A stretch of DNA of 64,000 bases. It comes from Selenia dentaria (Eukaryota > Arthropoda > Insecta > Lepidoptera > Geometridae). The position numbers and the translations under genes are program-made. Each line of letters starts with the position of its first letter. Within the stretch, counting starts at the first letter, position 1. The notes under the pieces were generated by a model that made no database searches, had not been told where the DNA came from, and worked only from the letters and a program-made list of their open reading frames with translations. Below, piece after piece: positions 1-12,300 of the stretch. Location of the stretch: assembly GCA_917880725.1 (NCBI GenBank), contig OU862884.1, positions 24,210,656-24,274,655 of the forward strand. Direction: 5' to 3'.

Positions 1-50
1 CTTCTTCATGGAGTAATTGCGCACCCGGCTGCGTTCGCACTATTACTACT
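1..50. repeat. Foldback fragment with inverted core (copy A)
   Basis: Short arms AGTAAT and ATTACT flank a GC-rich core reading GCGCACCCGGCTGCGTTCGC. The same left flank (CTTCTTCATGGAGTA) occurs at 42661, but there the core is reverse-complemented. The window begins exactly at this flank, so the full extent to the left is unknown. No coding content. Probably part of an interspersed lepidopteran repeat. Confidence 0.6.
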
Positions 51-1213
51 TACATTTTTAGTAGTACTTATATTTTTTTAAAACAAGTCAAGCTCAAGTT
101 GTTGTTGCTTACCGAAGGTTCGGTATAGCTATACTACCTCACAGAATAATAGTGTCATGTACCTACTTATCTTTAGCGCAAGTCGCAAATCCACTTTGTT
201 GATTTTTATAAATTGTTATTTTACGTTTAGATTTTTTCGCATGTCAAAATATGCATCCTAAATAACGTTTACACACTCATTCCCGGCCGTATTTTTTTAA
301 TTCGTTAGCTTAGAATTTTTGTCGTTTTTACAGATCTAAGGGTCCGTATACCCAATAGGTATTTGAGATTATTTTCAACTGGACTTACATGATTTCTTTA
401 GAAAAAAATATTATCATCAAAATTTATAATTTATGATAATAATATTTTTTATGGATGCAACCAATTCATTAAAATTCAAGCATTTTAATTAGTGATGTGC
501 AAATAATTATGACAGAGATCATAAATTTGTTTTGATGTATTTAAAAGTCAGAAAAACGTATATCTCGTTATAAACAAATTTCCTAATGTATAATGTATAA
601 TTATTTTCTCATTTAGCATTAGTATGGCATAGCACACTTAATTTTTTTTTTTGACCAAAACGAATACCGCGAATGAAACATCGTTATGAGACGAGGTAGG
701 CGACCAAGTAGATACTATATAAACAACCACTTTTTGCATAAAAGTAATTATTCTTCACAGAAATACTAGGAACTAGTTTCTACCGGTAACTTTGCGTGGA
801 ATAGATAAATCTCGATCCTTCGGAAACTACCCGTTGAAAGGGAAAAAATAACCTATGTGTAACACCTGAATATAGGTACTTATCTCTATTGTAAACATCA
901 TGCGTAATACGTTATACTCGTATAAGTACCATTTGAAGTACCGCGTGAAGAAGTTACCAACATATACACTCACTCACTCTTTACTAACCTACTCTCGCAT
1001 ACGGCGCTATGTGCTAGTCCCGCGTAACCATCTCCACTCCTCGTCTAAATCTGGTCAGCTGTTTTTTTCCGTGATTGAAAATTAAATCTCATCTTATCAT
1101 ACTTTTTTTATGGTTCAGACTAAGGTTTTCAGAGTTAAGACTTCAGTACCAAATTTTTTTTCATTAATTATGTAACTGTTTCAACATATAATTTTATTTA
1201 ATATTATCCATAT
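51..1213. other. AT-rich non-coding stretch
   Basis: No open frame resembling a protein was recognised. The 61-codon frame at 900-1085 has no recognisable family features and biased, low-complexity composition. Only short A/T runs are visible. Confidence 0.6.
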
Positions 1214-2521
1214 GTGCTATACAATAATACTTTCTGTCCTACTTTATTCACATTGTACATAAATGACATGCACGATTTGAAAATCCAAAATGCCGAAATA
1301 ATTTGCTATGCCGACGACACAGCCATTATTTTCCATGGCTCTACTTGGCCTGACGTATTGTCTTATGCCGAGTTGGGCATGATGCAGATGTCAGAACGGC
1401 TCCAAAACAACCTTCTTACATTAAACACTGAAAAAACCATGTTCGTATGTTTTCATAAGACAGCTGCCTCAGCTCCAAGGTCACAGACGGAACTCAAAAT
1501 TCATAAAAAAAGTTGTGACAAGGACTCATGTGACTGTACACTTTTACAAAGGACAAATGCTGTCAAATATTTTGGAGTCTTAATAGATGAAAATTATATT
1601 TTAGAATGCATATTGATGCACTATCGGCTAGGGTGCGTAAAATTATTAGTATAATGAGGAATTTACGCAATGTGGCATCCACGGAAACCCTTAATTGTGT
1701 CTACTTCGCGATGGTTCAGTCTCTCACCTTATACTGCATAACCTGCTGGGGCAGTGCCGCAAAGACTTTTCTTAACAACATTGAGAGAGCTCAACGTTCG
1801 GTATTGAAAGTAATGATGAAGAAGCCGTTTAGATACCCAACTCTAGAACGATATAAAGAAAGTGGAGTTCTAAACGTGAGACAGCTTTTTATTCTAAAGA
1901 CATCTCTTTCTGTACATAAAGCGGTACTAGCTTCAGCTGAATATTAAGCAATGACAACACGGAGAGTTTTTCGCTTGCCCACTCCGTCTGTTAATTCTAC
2001 TTTTGCTCCCTTTGCGTTTTGGTCCCTTTGTTAGGGCGAATGTATACAATACAATGCTTAAATACTGTAATATAAAATTAAAATCGATAAGTGAAGCAAA
2101 ACAGATAATACAAAAATGGTTATCATCCCTGAGTTATGACAGTACTGAAGACATACTTTCAATTAAAACATAACTTGTGTATTGTCCACAATATACGTAT
2201 ATATTTTGTGTAGTTAATATATATTTTTATTATTATTTAGATACTCATTCACTTTTTGTTATACATTTGTACATTATTTGTCATCTATAATCATAGACTA
2301 AGGTGTCAATAATTATATATAGATAATCGTAAATGGATCTTCACGATACAGGCTTGCCTAGTGTGAAGATCACAATTTACCGTTAGAAGTTTTTTAAGCT
2401 TTCTCAGCATTAGGTAATCTTACTTAAGTACATGTATATAAGTAACATTTAGAAACTAAGTGATGGTAATGTACATTGCCTTACATCTAATGCTGGAAAT
2501 AAAAAATAATAATAATAATAA
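1214..2521 (+). mobile_element. 5'-truncated non-LTR retrotransposon (LINE) with broken reverse transcriptase
   Basis: This is the 3' part of a LINE reverse transcriptase. A frame from about 1214 shows PTLFTLYINDM followed by the catalytic-box sequence YADDTAIIF, as in the Jockey/CR1 group. It breaks near 1600-1650 and continues in another frame at 1606-1947, with thumb-like sequence containing SLTLYCITCWG and IERAQRSVLK. A further shift near 2020 gives the last codons up to a TAA near 2172 (KWLSSLSYDSTED region). The 3' untranslated part holds a hairpin at about 2330-2395 (arms ATCTTCAC/GTGAAGAT). The copy ends in an (AAT)n tail at about 2504-2521, the terminal microsatellite expected of a target-primed insertion. 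The endonuclease and N-terminal half are missing, so it is a dead 5'-truncated copy. The exact clade is uncertain. Confidence 0.85.
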
Positions 2522-3348
2522 CATACATTCAATGTATATTATTGGAAATCAAATACTATATATTATTATTGAATATCATATAGAATTTCTATTGTATTAT
2601 TGTTTGAAAATTAATATAATATTGAAATTAATGTTTGTTATGTTTTGCCAAAAAGAAAGATTTATCTATATAAATGTGTACCTACCGCACACTTGTACAT
2701 ATTAAACATAAAACTAAGCACCTGTACATATCCATATATTATATATAGCTACAATATGAATGCTCATAGGTAAATTTATCTGTATTTAAATTTATCGATT
2801 CTTATTGTGGAATTACAAAGGAGTTAAGCAATTAGATTCGGTTAATAACGTCACTATTGTATAACAAAAACTTGCGTCTTGGTTACCAGTACTGCCTACC
2901 ACCTCTAATTATGAAGTACGTGCATCTACTCGCTATCCCTCTCAGCAGCCATCTCTCCTGTCTCAGCATCCAGTATTCTGCTGAGTTTGGATGTCGTTTG
3001 AATTGGGTTGTGAAAAAATACCTAGTTTATATTTTATTGATGTAGATTTATTTCTTTTTTCTGTGTCGTGTTTGCCACAAATAAATATGAGTAGGTAATT
3101 CATTCGTTTACCGCGAACTGCAATTTTTTGTCGTAATTCGGAATATGGGATACTCATATCCATTTACTGTTCACGCACACCGTCAAATATATATTTATAT
3201 ATGGGATCCAAGACAAATATAGACTAGGGAGAAAGGTATACCTACTTTAGGCAAATGTAGCGCAAAGAAACGGAAGTAGAGACGTAAAAGGCTTCGGAAA
3301 TAAGTCATGTATTACGTGATCTCAAATACACAAAGATTGGCGTAGTTG
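2522..3348. other. AT-rich non-coding stretch
   Basis: Short frames exist on both strands but none shows a recognisable domain. TATATA runs occur near 2730-2750 and 3188-3200. Nothing else identified. Confidence 0.5.
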
Positions 3349-3399
3349 ATGGCAACCCTGTCTTCTGCGCCGCTGGCCCGAGCTCCGATTGCTGGCCAG
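3349..3399 (+). other. Candidate first coding exon (17 codons) ending at a splice donor
   Basis: An ATG at 3349 opens a GC-rich 17-codon frame (MATLSSAPLARAPIAGQ) that ends on a codon boundary with CAG directly followed by GTAAAA at 3400, a good match to a 5' splice site. The GC content stands out from the AT-rich surroundings. The start context is only moderate (G at +4, no purine at -3). No following exon was identified, so this is an inference from the donor and composition alone. It could be a chance frame. Confidence 0.2.
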
Positions 3400-3405
3400 G
3401 TAAAA

Positions 3406-5784
3406 TATTTGTGTGCATGAACATGTCTGTTTGAGCTGTGTCTGGGTGTTTATACGTATAATAATAAGCATGTATATCTCTCATCAGGTTATCGTAGTAC
3501 AAAATCTGCCTGGTTTAAGACCTGAAGACCTTGTGTAGGTGTTGTCACATATTATTATAATTTATTTTTATTACAAAAAGAAGCAACAAACATCTGTATC
3601 AAGATAGGGCAGAGGCAGGGCCAACCTTACTTCCCAAGAGAAGACCCCTGTCCTAGTAGGTGGTTATAATAATGTTTCACGACAAAATATCTCACACTGT
3701 TGGGATACCTTACCTTACAATACGCAAGCTAATGTATTCTCTAAGGGTGGTACCCACCTAGCCTTCTTGCAAACGAGTTATACCACCCACGCTGTATTGC
3801 AGGACAAAATACCGCAAGGTAAGACGTCATTGAAATTTCCTCGCTTCCTATCTTGAATAATAATTATAGATACAACAGGTTATTATGTTAATATTTGGTA
3901 CAGACTTATTATATTTAGATCCAAAGTCACTAAATACTCGTATTTGGGGGAAAATATATTAGGTTTTATGATTTTTACGAACATAATATTTATTCTGTCT
4001 GTGGCTCCAACAAATACCAAACATATCAAAATTTGTAAATGATATGTATTTAAAAAGGTATTGTTGATGAGTTTTGCGATTATTATACTGGTTCTGCGCG
4101 GCTTTTTGGAATGCGAGATATGCAATTAAATAAAATATCAATTGATCGGTGATCAACCTAATATTATACAAGTGCGGAAGTTTGTGAACGAGTGAGTATT
4201 TTTGAAACACCTTCACGCTGAATCATGGAAAATAGCTTTATAGCCAGGAATAACACACGTATCCCGATTCAATGAACAGTTCTCGGGGGATCGTGATACT
4301 GTGATCACGGACGAAGTCACGGGCAGATTATAAGTTAAGTAATTTATAATGCCTAGTTAATGCTTGCAGATATATATAAGTTTTTACGAATCTAATCTTT
4401 TTACTAGTGTAAAAAATGCATATGATGTTGTAGGTGGTTAAATGACTTTGCGTTGTTGTTCATATACGAGTAGGGTCTGTCATGAACAATTATTTAGAGT
4501 CTTCATTTTGCCTTATGTAAATCTTTAAAGTCACTGTTCTGTGGTGTGTGTTGCAGTATAATTGAGATATTATTCATATATTATCCTTTGGATAATCAAA
4601 ATATGACGAGTTCTCTATATACGATACCAGTTTTTCCAAAGAACACATACGTAGTTCTAACATATGTGGCGTTTATAACTGAATCGGTTGTTCTTCTTAG
4701 GGTTAACTGAGCGCTCACAGCGGGATTTCACTAGTTATTCAAGGGGCTTTACTCCAGAAGTATTCATAGCAGTGTACCAAAAGATCTGACTGAATTTTAA
4801 AAGTAGTAAGTAATTCTGCAATTATGTCGATATCCACAACCGTGTACTTCAACTAAGGGCTTCTGTGCAGGCACGTTAAGCCACCTCCATCGGTTCCAGT
4901 TACTGTCGTACGCGTATACTCGTTAGACAGTATTGGTAGAATTTGGACAGTCTAGAAACTTCGACTAGCTAGGGCTAGCCTATCCGCATAGCTGTCAGCC
5001 CACGGGATTCCTCTTGAAAGGAAGGCCCTTGTCTAGGGCTGCCATACGTTCCGTGTTTAAAGTGTTGTGTCCAGGTCAGTAATTCAGTTGTATACAAGAA
5101 AGAAAAGCTATAAATCTTCGCACAATGATCTATTTGCAATCCCTGGTCACAATGGTTATATGGGACGGGTGTTTTCGTTCATAACATCGCAGTGGACAAA
5201 AGAAAGAAATTCACCTAGTGTGAGCACAGTAAAAATTGACCATCATTAAATACATTTATAATTATAAAATGATGTCGACGGAGATTTACAATTACGACAA
5301 AGGATAAAAGGAGTTACTTAAAAAAGTCAGCATGTCCATAAAATATAAATGGACTAAGAAAATTGGCACCGAAAATCTGGTGTCAGCTAAAGAAAATAAG
5401 GATGTATTTTTTTGGATCTTACATATCGTATCGCGTACTTATCATATTATCATATCTAGGAAGAAATAATTTCTTCGCAGTATCATATTTATATTATAGA
5501 TTATTTTTAAAATACATATGTACTAAAATAAGAGATAAACGTTCCTAACCTTCGGTTTTCAATTAACTATAAATTTCCCTATTTCTATTCCATATGTCCC
5601 GTTAGCGTCTCAATCTTTGAGGTAGCTCTGCCTTTGCCCCAACATAGTATGAACATAATGTGTTGAGATTTCATTCGGTAAGCGGTGAGGTAAAAAGTTA
5701 CCGACACCAAGAGGGCTACTAACAGAAAATGTGTGACTAAAGAGCCATTGAGAACCTACCACTTGACAAAGACGACTTTCCATA
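3406..5784. other. Non-coding, with a weak repeat-like patch
   Basis: No gene recognised. Around 4860-4930 a patch containing GGCACGTTAAGCC resembles sequence seen again near 57850 (reverse orientation GGCTTAACGTGCC), suggesting a degraded interspersed repeat. The 80- to 85-codon minus-strand frames at 3883-4216 overlap one another in different frames and show no domain. Confidence 0.45.
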
Positions 5785-5962
5785 GAAACCTAAGGATTCG
5801 ACACGGCGTCACATCTCGAGTGACCTTGCTTTGCTGGTGTGATATATTGAAGATGTTTACTTTGTCAAAGGGTCGGAGAGAATCTAGAACTCGACAATGT
5901 CATCATGCAGTGACTTTCACATCGAAACCTAAGGATCCGACACGGTGACACATCTCAAGTGA
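5785..5962 (+). repeat. Two copies of a 39-nt repeat
   Basis: Nearly identical units GAAACCTAAGGATYCGACAC... lie at 5785-5823 and 5924-5962, 139 bases apart. They differ at a few positions (GGATTC/GGATCC, GGCGTC/GGTGAC, TCGAG/TCAAG). This looks like a small local tandem array or a duplicated piece of a repeat. No function is evident. Confidence 0.6.
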
Positions 5963-5992
5963 GTTTGTGCTTTGATGTATACTTTATTGATA

Positions 5993-6175
5993 ACTAGCTG
6001 CGCTCCGCGGTTTCACCCGCGCGGTGATGATGATGAATCAATTATAGCGTATGTTACTCGGGCATAATATAGGTTACTACGGGTGAAATATTTTTTTGAA
6101 CCGGTTATGTAGTATTTGCGGTTATCCATTATAAACAAACTATCAATTCTTTACTTTTTATTATTAAAGTAGATA
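5993..6175 (+). mobile_element. Short retroposon tail (CCGCGGTTTCACCCGCG family)
   Basis: It begins ACTAGCTGCGCTCCGCGGTT, followed by TCACCCGCGCGG and (GAT)n, and continues through TATAGCGTATGTTACTCG to TTATCCATTATAAACAAAC. This arrangement recurs at 44612 and 54450 and, inverted, near 36030-36170. I recall it as a very common lepidopteran retroposon 3' end with RTE-like affinity. No coding capacity. Confidence 0.75.
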
Positions 6176-6479
6176 AGGATTAAAATTCAGCTACGGAGAA
6201 TGTGGCCTAGCTTGTACCGGCACGCGTTAATATTTCATATTTTGACACGGAAAAGTAGTTATTGTGAGATAACTGTAATAGTTAGACATATGGTATTAGG
6301 GACTTTATTGTTGATATTGATGTTTTCTTTAAAACTGCAATCTATTAATTTTCTCTTTTGTCAATAGTTTCCGCAACGTACGTGATATAAAAATGATTTT
6401 TCGTATTTTTTACACCTTGGGTGTACATTGTACATTGTTGAAGTTTTTATACGGATCCCTAACTTTATTGAAACTATTA

Positions 6480-6632
6480 TGTAGCCTAGGTAAAGGTACG
6501 TTACTGAGAGGTAATGTAGCTTTCTAACGGCAAAATAACTTTTGAAATCGGTCTAGTAGTTTTTAAGTTTATTCATTACATACAAACATAGAAAAATACA
6601 AATCTTTCTTCTTTATAATATTCGTATAGACT
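6480..6632 (+). mobile_element. Second short retroposon tail, 3' half
   Basis: It carries AATGTAGCTTTCTAACGG, AAATCGGTCTAGTAGTTTTT and ends TTTATAATATTCGTATAGA, the usual end of the family seen at 5993. The head with CCGCGGTTTCACC is not adjacent, so this copy is 5'-truncated or the two pieces are one copy split by about 300 bases of other sequence. Confidence 0.7.
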
Positions 6633-8421
6633 AGCATCTGCCTGCGACGTCGTCCGCCGGAAACAAGTACTTAGTAGCAATAATATTAGGGTATAATATA
6701 GGCTTATAATGTTCATCACAAATATAACACTTCAAGGGTCGATGTCATTATAACAATGAAATTACTATTGTGTCTGGCCGTGCGTCCTTTGATGCATTAT
6801 GCTATTTGTAGTACCAATTTTATTCCAATCAGTTGACTCGATTCAGCGTGAAGAAGGAACAAGCATACACATACACTCACTCACTAGCTAACACGCATTT
6901 TCTCAAACTCTCACGCAATTGTTTTTTTTAATTTGGGCTATCTACATCACCGAGCACAAAAAAGCCTACATTTTGAAGAATCAAAGATAACCTAGAGCTT
7001 GACAACGACAACCTGATGCGAATAACAAACATAATCGATTTTTGAACCAATGAGAGTCCCGTGTATAACAATTTATCACAAAATTATAGCTAAGTTTGTT
7101 CAGTTGTAAGATAACATTCAAACATGGATCTAGACTTATTTACTGTGGAGTATTACTGTAACTTGATATAAATGTGACTTGCAGTAAATATAAATATTTA
7201 CTATTTACTTAGATAGTAACTTGCGTAATGGCAAATGTACAACCGTAACATTCTACTTATTTAGGAAAAACAGGGGTCTATTGCACATAACGACAAATCT
7301 TAGTAAACAATCTAACAAATACCGGGTGAATAGGTCTAACTTATCTTATGTTTCATATAACAATTATTCTAAAAAAACTAAAAACTCAGAAAATAATATG
7401 TCCTGTATTCCTTTAACTAATTAAAACAAAAATTTATCAAAAAGAAATAGGACAATTAATGTCACGCACCCATTTGTTGTCAGTGAACAAAAGCATAAAA
7501 AAATAAAATTCTTGAACTGATGATTTTTGTGTAGACGTGTGATCTGCAAACCAGTCACCAAACAGTTATAAACCAACGACAGGTGTCGGAATTTACATAT
7601 TCAATATGTCCCGATATTTATACAATAATTTGTGATAATTTGTGGCCCACGTTTAATACACATTGTTTCCCGTGACAACTTATATTTTACTGCCTATCAC
7701 AACTACTGTTTTATGAAAGACAATGTGTAGGTATATATTTTTATTGTAATTAGTTTCACTAATTACAGACACCGTAGTCCGTTCCCTTTTTTTTTACATT
7801 TCCTTTCTTTAAATATAACTTTGTTTTAAAATTAAATTATATTATTATAGTTTATAAATTATATTACATGCTACATTTAAAATTCTACGTTACTAGTTGT
7901 TTTAATAAATTTATACTAAATTATGTTATTTTTTTTACAATCATTATTATTATATGTATATTTGACCTGTGTTCTTAAATCGTCGGCTACTGAAACCAAC
8001 TACGAACGCGTGGAGTCACTCTTCGAATATACTCGTTTGTATACACACACTTCGCTGAATAAATTGTTGCGATTTTATGAAACGCAATGAAAGCTGTTGT
8101 TATATTTATAAAATAGAGCCTAGACAGACAGACACAGAGGTACCGATTATGTATTGGTATTCTCTTATTCTGTTAAGGCTAAAATACAAATAAGTTCTTT
8201 TTCTTAGTTCGCTATCTCTACGGAACGATAGCACTAAAATAAGATTCTTTTACGTCATTTCCTCATGGCTGAGGGTCGTGGTCATCACAAGTGGTTTTTC
8301 CGACTAAGATCTTCCAGTAGTATATTAAAATAAGATATATCTCTTCAATTGTAGGTATATTTATGACATCTGTCTTAAATAGACCATTTTTAGAAATGTC
8401 ATGCTAGTTTTACATGAACAT
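6633..8421. other. AT-rich non-coding stretch
   Basis: No recognisable gene. The 67-codon frame at 7221-7424 is asparagine/serine-rich from AT bias and shows no domain. Long A/T tracts lie at 7780-7950. Confidence 0.5.
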
Positions 8422-8574
8422 TTACGGCCTTATTAATAAACTTGGCTTACACCCGGAGTAGTTAAAACATCTATCAGTCAATTTTTCGCTTGCAGTAAAT
8501 GTCACGCGTGAAAGCAAGACAAAGCATGTTACGCCTAATATAGGTTTACCCAACGTTTATTAATAAAGGCCTTA
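8422..8574. mobile_element. Small inverted-repeat element (MITE-like)
   Basis: The left end reads ACGGCCTTATTAATAAAC and the right end GTTTATTAATAAAGGCCTT, an imperfect 18-19 bp terminal inverted repeat around about 115 bases of non-coding sequence. No transposase. This fits a non-autonomous DNA transposon. I could not define a target duplication with certainty. Confidence 0.6.
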
Positions 8575-8690
8575 GTGTTAACAGAATAAGAACTACCGTA
8601 ATCAAATATTACATTACTGGTTCAGTTTAGTTTTTTGAACAAGAGAATCGCTACCACTGTCGCATGTAAACACCGTGCATAATTATAATT

Positions 8691-8890
8691 TACTAGCGAT
8701 TGCCCGCGATTTTGTTCGCGTAGTAGGCTCGGCCTTCGGCCTCGTCATGACCTCCGATCTTTTCTTGATTTTTTTAATGTTTATTAGAATACATTTTAAA
8801 AAAAGATGAATGAAATCGGTAAAGCCGTTCTCAAGTTATAGCATGACTAGGATGAATAGGGGTTCATTTTTATATATATAGATATAGATG
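8691..8890 (+). mobile_element. Retroposon tail of the GCCCGCGA..TTCGCGTAGTA family
   Basis: The head is ACTAGCGATTGCCCGCGATT followed by TTGTTCGCGTAGTAGGC. The body includes AAAGCCGTTCTCAAGTTATA and the tail GGGGTTCATTTTTATATATA. Inverted relatives sit at 13199-13393 and 13394-13602. Non-coding, RTE-like in general look. Confidence 0.7.
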
Positions 8891-9275
8891 TTTAGTTGTT
8901 AATGGTACTTACGTATTCTCTTAATACTAAGTATATTATACTATAGGTATACTTGCATAGATGATACACAAGTTTACCTATTCTAGTAAACTCATTTGTT
9001 TTTTTTTTAATTATTCATTCGGTTTTAAGGAAGCTACATTAACAAGGTCAAAATCATAAACTAAAAATGAAACTTACTTCCTTTTTGTATGGAATTCAAT
9101 ATGAATATTTTAATCTTCAACGCTTAAGCTAAGAATATAAGTCGTACTAATTGTGTTGTATGTAGTAGTGTGTGTGTAAGGTAGGATTTTTATGTATAAG
9201 TACAGTTTTATTTTCCTTATAAGTATATTATTAATTTTGTGCCTAAACTGCCTTAGTTGTCATTGAATTCTGGAA
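8891..9275. other. AT-rich non-coding stretch
   Basis: Nothing recognised apart from A/T runs. Confidence 0.5.
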
Positions 9276-9665
9276 ATGTTCATAGAATACTCCCCAACGA
9301 TCCGACCATGCCAGCACACGATGAAAAAATTCCAAGTAAACTATGGGCTCAATTTGTACTGGTCGATGATAATGCGCCTGCCTATCGAGCTCAACGAGTC
9401 AATGCTGCTCTCCGAGAATACGACATCACAAGGTGAGACTGGCCTGTCACCTCGCCTGGCTTATACCCAATAGAGCACGCGTGGGATGCTCTTAAGAGAG
9501 CTGTTTGGAACCGTCAGCCACGTCCCCAGACGTGCTAGAGCTCAGGGAAGCTGATTCAATAATGGAACAGGTTAACCCAAGAAATGCTGGATACCTTGAT
9601 TCTGAGCATGCCCAGGAGGATCACCGCATGTGTTCGAGCCAGGGGAGGAGTTATATTAGATTGAA
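9276..9665 (+). pseudogene. Tc1-like transposase, C-terminal remnant (copy 1)
   Basis: Translation gives the back half of a Tc1-family DDE transposase. FVLVDDNAPAYRAQRVNAAL carries the second catalytic Asp, and after 34 residues PIEHAWDALKRAVWNR supplies the catalytic Glu (DD34E spacing), followed by a C-terminal VRARGGV-like end near 9650. A stop (TGA near 9435), frameshifts and a lost SPDLNP Asp (here SPGLYP) show that it is dead. The N-terminal DNA-binding half is absent. A diverged second copy starts at about the same point at 31993, so both may derive from one deleted, amplified element. Confidence 0.8.
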
Positions 9666-12029
9666 TATAAACCTTTTATAAATAAATTATATTGATAAAG
9701 TTAAATTTATATCAGCCTATGCTAGTGCTCACAAACTCTTTTTGATGTGTGTATGTTTGTTTCGCAATGTTTGTATGTAGGCTTGTGAGTCTGTATGGCT
9801 ATGACATCTTAGAGCTCTGAAATCGGTGGTTTTTTTTCGATCGGATTTCGATCTGGTTTTCTTTATTAATTGATAGAGTACATTTTTCGCGTGTTAGTCA
9901 TGTTTGATGGTTTGCAATCGGTTAAGCAATCTCTAAGATATTCGGCTTTATGCACATCAATTTATTTACGCAATTTGATTAATACGACAGTCAAACGTGT
10001 TTGGTATCTTGAAGCATCATCGTCTCAATTAACTTAGGTACTAGTCGCATTTTTGCTTTTCTTTCATTCATTTGCATTAATAATATATATGTACTTACAA
10101 TATTTATACAATCTAAGTTTTATATACAAAAGTTAACCTTCACTTTATAATTTAAATAAAAATGCGTGCTCATAGAGTTGATACGTACGAATTTGATTAT
10201 TGAAATTATAAAATTTCCATTTGCTGATAACAAATTTTGGAAAGTAGCAAAAGCAGATCTTAGTGAAATTATTTACAAATTTTAGGTACTTACCTATTAT
10301 GTCATTGGAACTTAAATATTCCAGATCACTGCTTAGGGATTGGACTGTTCTACGACATAGTTTACCTACATGTGAAAGCCGATAAACCTATGCGATTAGA
10401 TTGCAATTAATAATATAAGAATTAAGCAAGGCTTTTTAGAATTACATATTAGTTTTAGAACCTTTTGTGGATTTCATGGAGTAATGGCATGTTTGTATAT
10501 AAAATGACAATGAATTTTTTTTTTATCCTTTGCGTGCATTACACTACGACTTAACTCTTAATTTTGATTCTTCGTGCATTCGGATAATGATGAGTTGAGT
10601 TATTAATAGCTGAACCAAAATCTTCGTCACAAAGAAATTACAACCATCCGATTTAAAATATTAAAATTATAAGTTAGTAAGTTACTTTTATAAATTTATA
10701 ATATCGAAAATAATAAAGCCTTCATTTTTTTCGTATGATATTTTCAAATAAAAAAACTAACCTTAGAATTAATTGTCATTGTCGAGTATCCATTTAGGGT
10801 GCGGTAAGGTTAGAATTAGTTAGAGTAAAAACACAGAACTTTAAATTGTAGTTTATCAAAATTAAACTATTTAGTTCCGTTTTTTTGACGTCTTTGATTA
10901 TAGGTTTAATATAAAATGGACGATGTTACAAAATTTGTAATTGTGTTTTGGTACATATATAAAACTGTTATCGAGATTCAATTCATAAGTTAAAGTAAAA
11001 AATAAAACAAAACCTTTACGACGTTATGACAGGCTACTACATAATTATAATTGAATCAAGTCAAGTGGCCAGTTCCTATTGTGTGACACAGTTTTATTGA
11101 TCATTGTTATTTTACTGCAGGTAGGTACTATAATATTAATATTAGGTATGATAATGATCTCTTCCTTGTCCTATCCGTCATAACTAAGAAGACCTAAGAA
11201 CCAAACAAGTTTGTAAAACTGAATTTTGGTAAAATTACAGTACCTACCTTACGTAAGTACTCTAGGGCAAGGCCTATAGAGTACATAGGGCCTTAAGAGA
11301 AACGAATTAGTAAACGGTATACTCTTAAACGAGTACAACATCACCCGAATACATGAATCAAAAAGTCATGAAATGAAATACTTAGTATGTATGTTCCTTA
11401 TTTAATAACATACTGGTCCGCCGCGGCTCAAACTAAATGACGCGTTTTTTCTTGTAATAATCAAAACAGAAGCCTCACTTAAACGAGCTATTTGATGGCA
11501 AAAACAGCATGTGTGTATCTGAAGTAAAAAACAAATTATCGTTACGTATAATATTACATATATTTATATACCTATGTATATTGTATAATAGTTATAGAGT
11601 AAGAACATATGCCTTATATTCCAGAGAAGCATTCAAATTAGATATTGTCTACCAGAGATAAGCTTTTATGTCTAGCTAAAATAATAACTTATATGTCAAG
11701 AATATAGTGAATTATTATCTAAGCAGGTTTAATAATGGTCACTCTGCTATGAGATTTTTCACTTGATTTATAGTGGACAATGAGAATAATGTCCCGTTGT
11801 TTTGAGCTAATTCTTCTGTTTAATTAATATAGACGAATATCTAAGCCCATACATATTGCATTAGAATAAGAGAATAACGTTCTCAATCGACGACTAACGC
11901 ACAACTCACTCATTTTATTATACTAGATAGTTGAAGAAATTCTTAAATAGACATCAACGCGCAACATTGATCTATATATATCCGAAAACATTTGGCTTCA
12001 GAGCGCTGCCGGTAAATAAATAAACAAAA
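9666..12029. other. AT-rich non-coding stretch
   Basis: No convincing coding sequence, RNA gene or element end was recognised over this 2.4-kb stretch. It is a plausible intron or downstream region of whatever gene the candidate promoter at 12.04-12.3 kb would serve on the minus strand. Confidence 0.5.
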
Positions 12030-12039
12030 CAAAACATAC

Positions 12040-12300
12040 CGTCTGTATATTCACCTCGAACACTAGTAGATATTCACAAAAAGCACTGGTGCAACGATAA
12101 ACAGCAGTTTGCGAGCAGCTACGACCGCGGGAACCAAACGATATACTGAAAAGCGCGAGGGCAAGGCGCGGGCGCGGGTCACTTGTACACTGGTAATGTT
12201 CGCGCGCGCTCAATACACTCGTATTTATCACAGCGGCAGTTGACGTCACACGCTCCGAGATAAAGGCATAGCACCTTCGCTTATATCCAACTGCTACGCG
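12040..12300 (-). promoter_or_regulatory. CpG-rich island: candidate promoter and untranslated first exon
   Basis: The island contrasts sharply with its AT-rich surroundings and contains GCGCGAGGGCAAGGCGCGGG and CGCGCGCGC. On the minus strand it has, in order: TATA-like sequences (GGATATAAGCG near 12275, GATAAATAC near 12222-12229), a perfect palindromic TGACGTCA (CRE/ATF site) at 12241-12248, arthropod initiator-like TCAGT near 12143-12147, then about 100 bases ending in a splice-donor-like GTATGT at 12039-12034. A second donor-like GTGAAT lies slightly upstream. The 83-codon minus frame through it has no domain. I infer a 5' untranslated exon. Transcription is unproven. Confidence 0.4.
12241..12248. 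promoter_or_regulatory. Perfect CRE/ATF-type site
   Basis: TGACGTCA, the palindromic cAMP-response element consensus bound by CREB/ATF bZIP factors. It lies inside the CpG-rich island. A second copy of the octamer occurs at 45950-45957. Function is inferred from the consensus only. Confidence 0.4.

Noticed and set aside
5785..5962. CRISPR-like direct repeats
   Set aside because: Only two imperfect units 139 bases apart in a eukaryotic context; not a CRISPR array.
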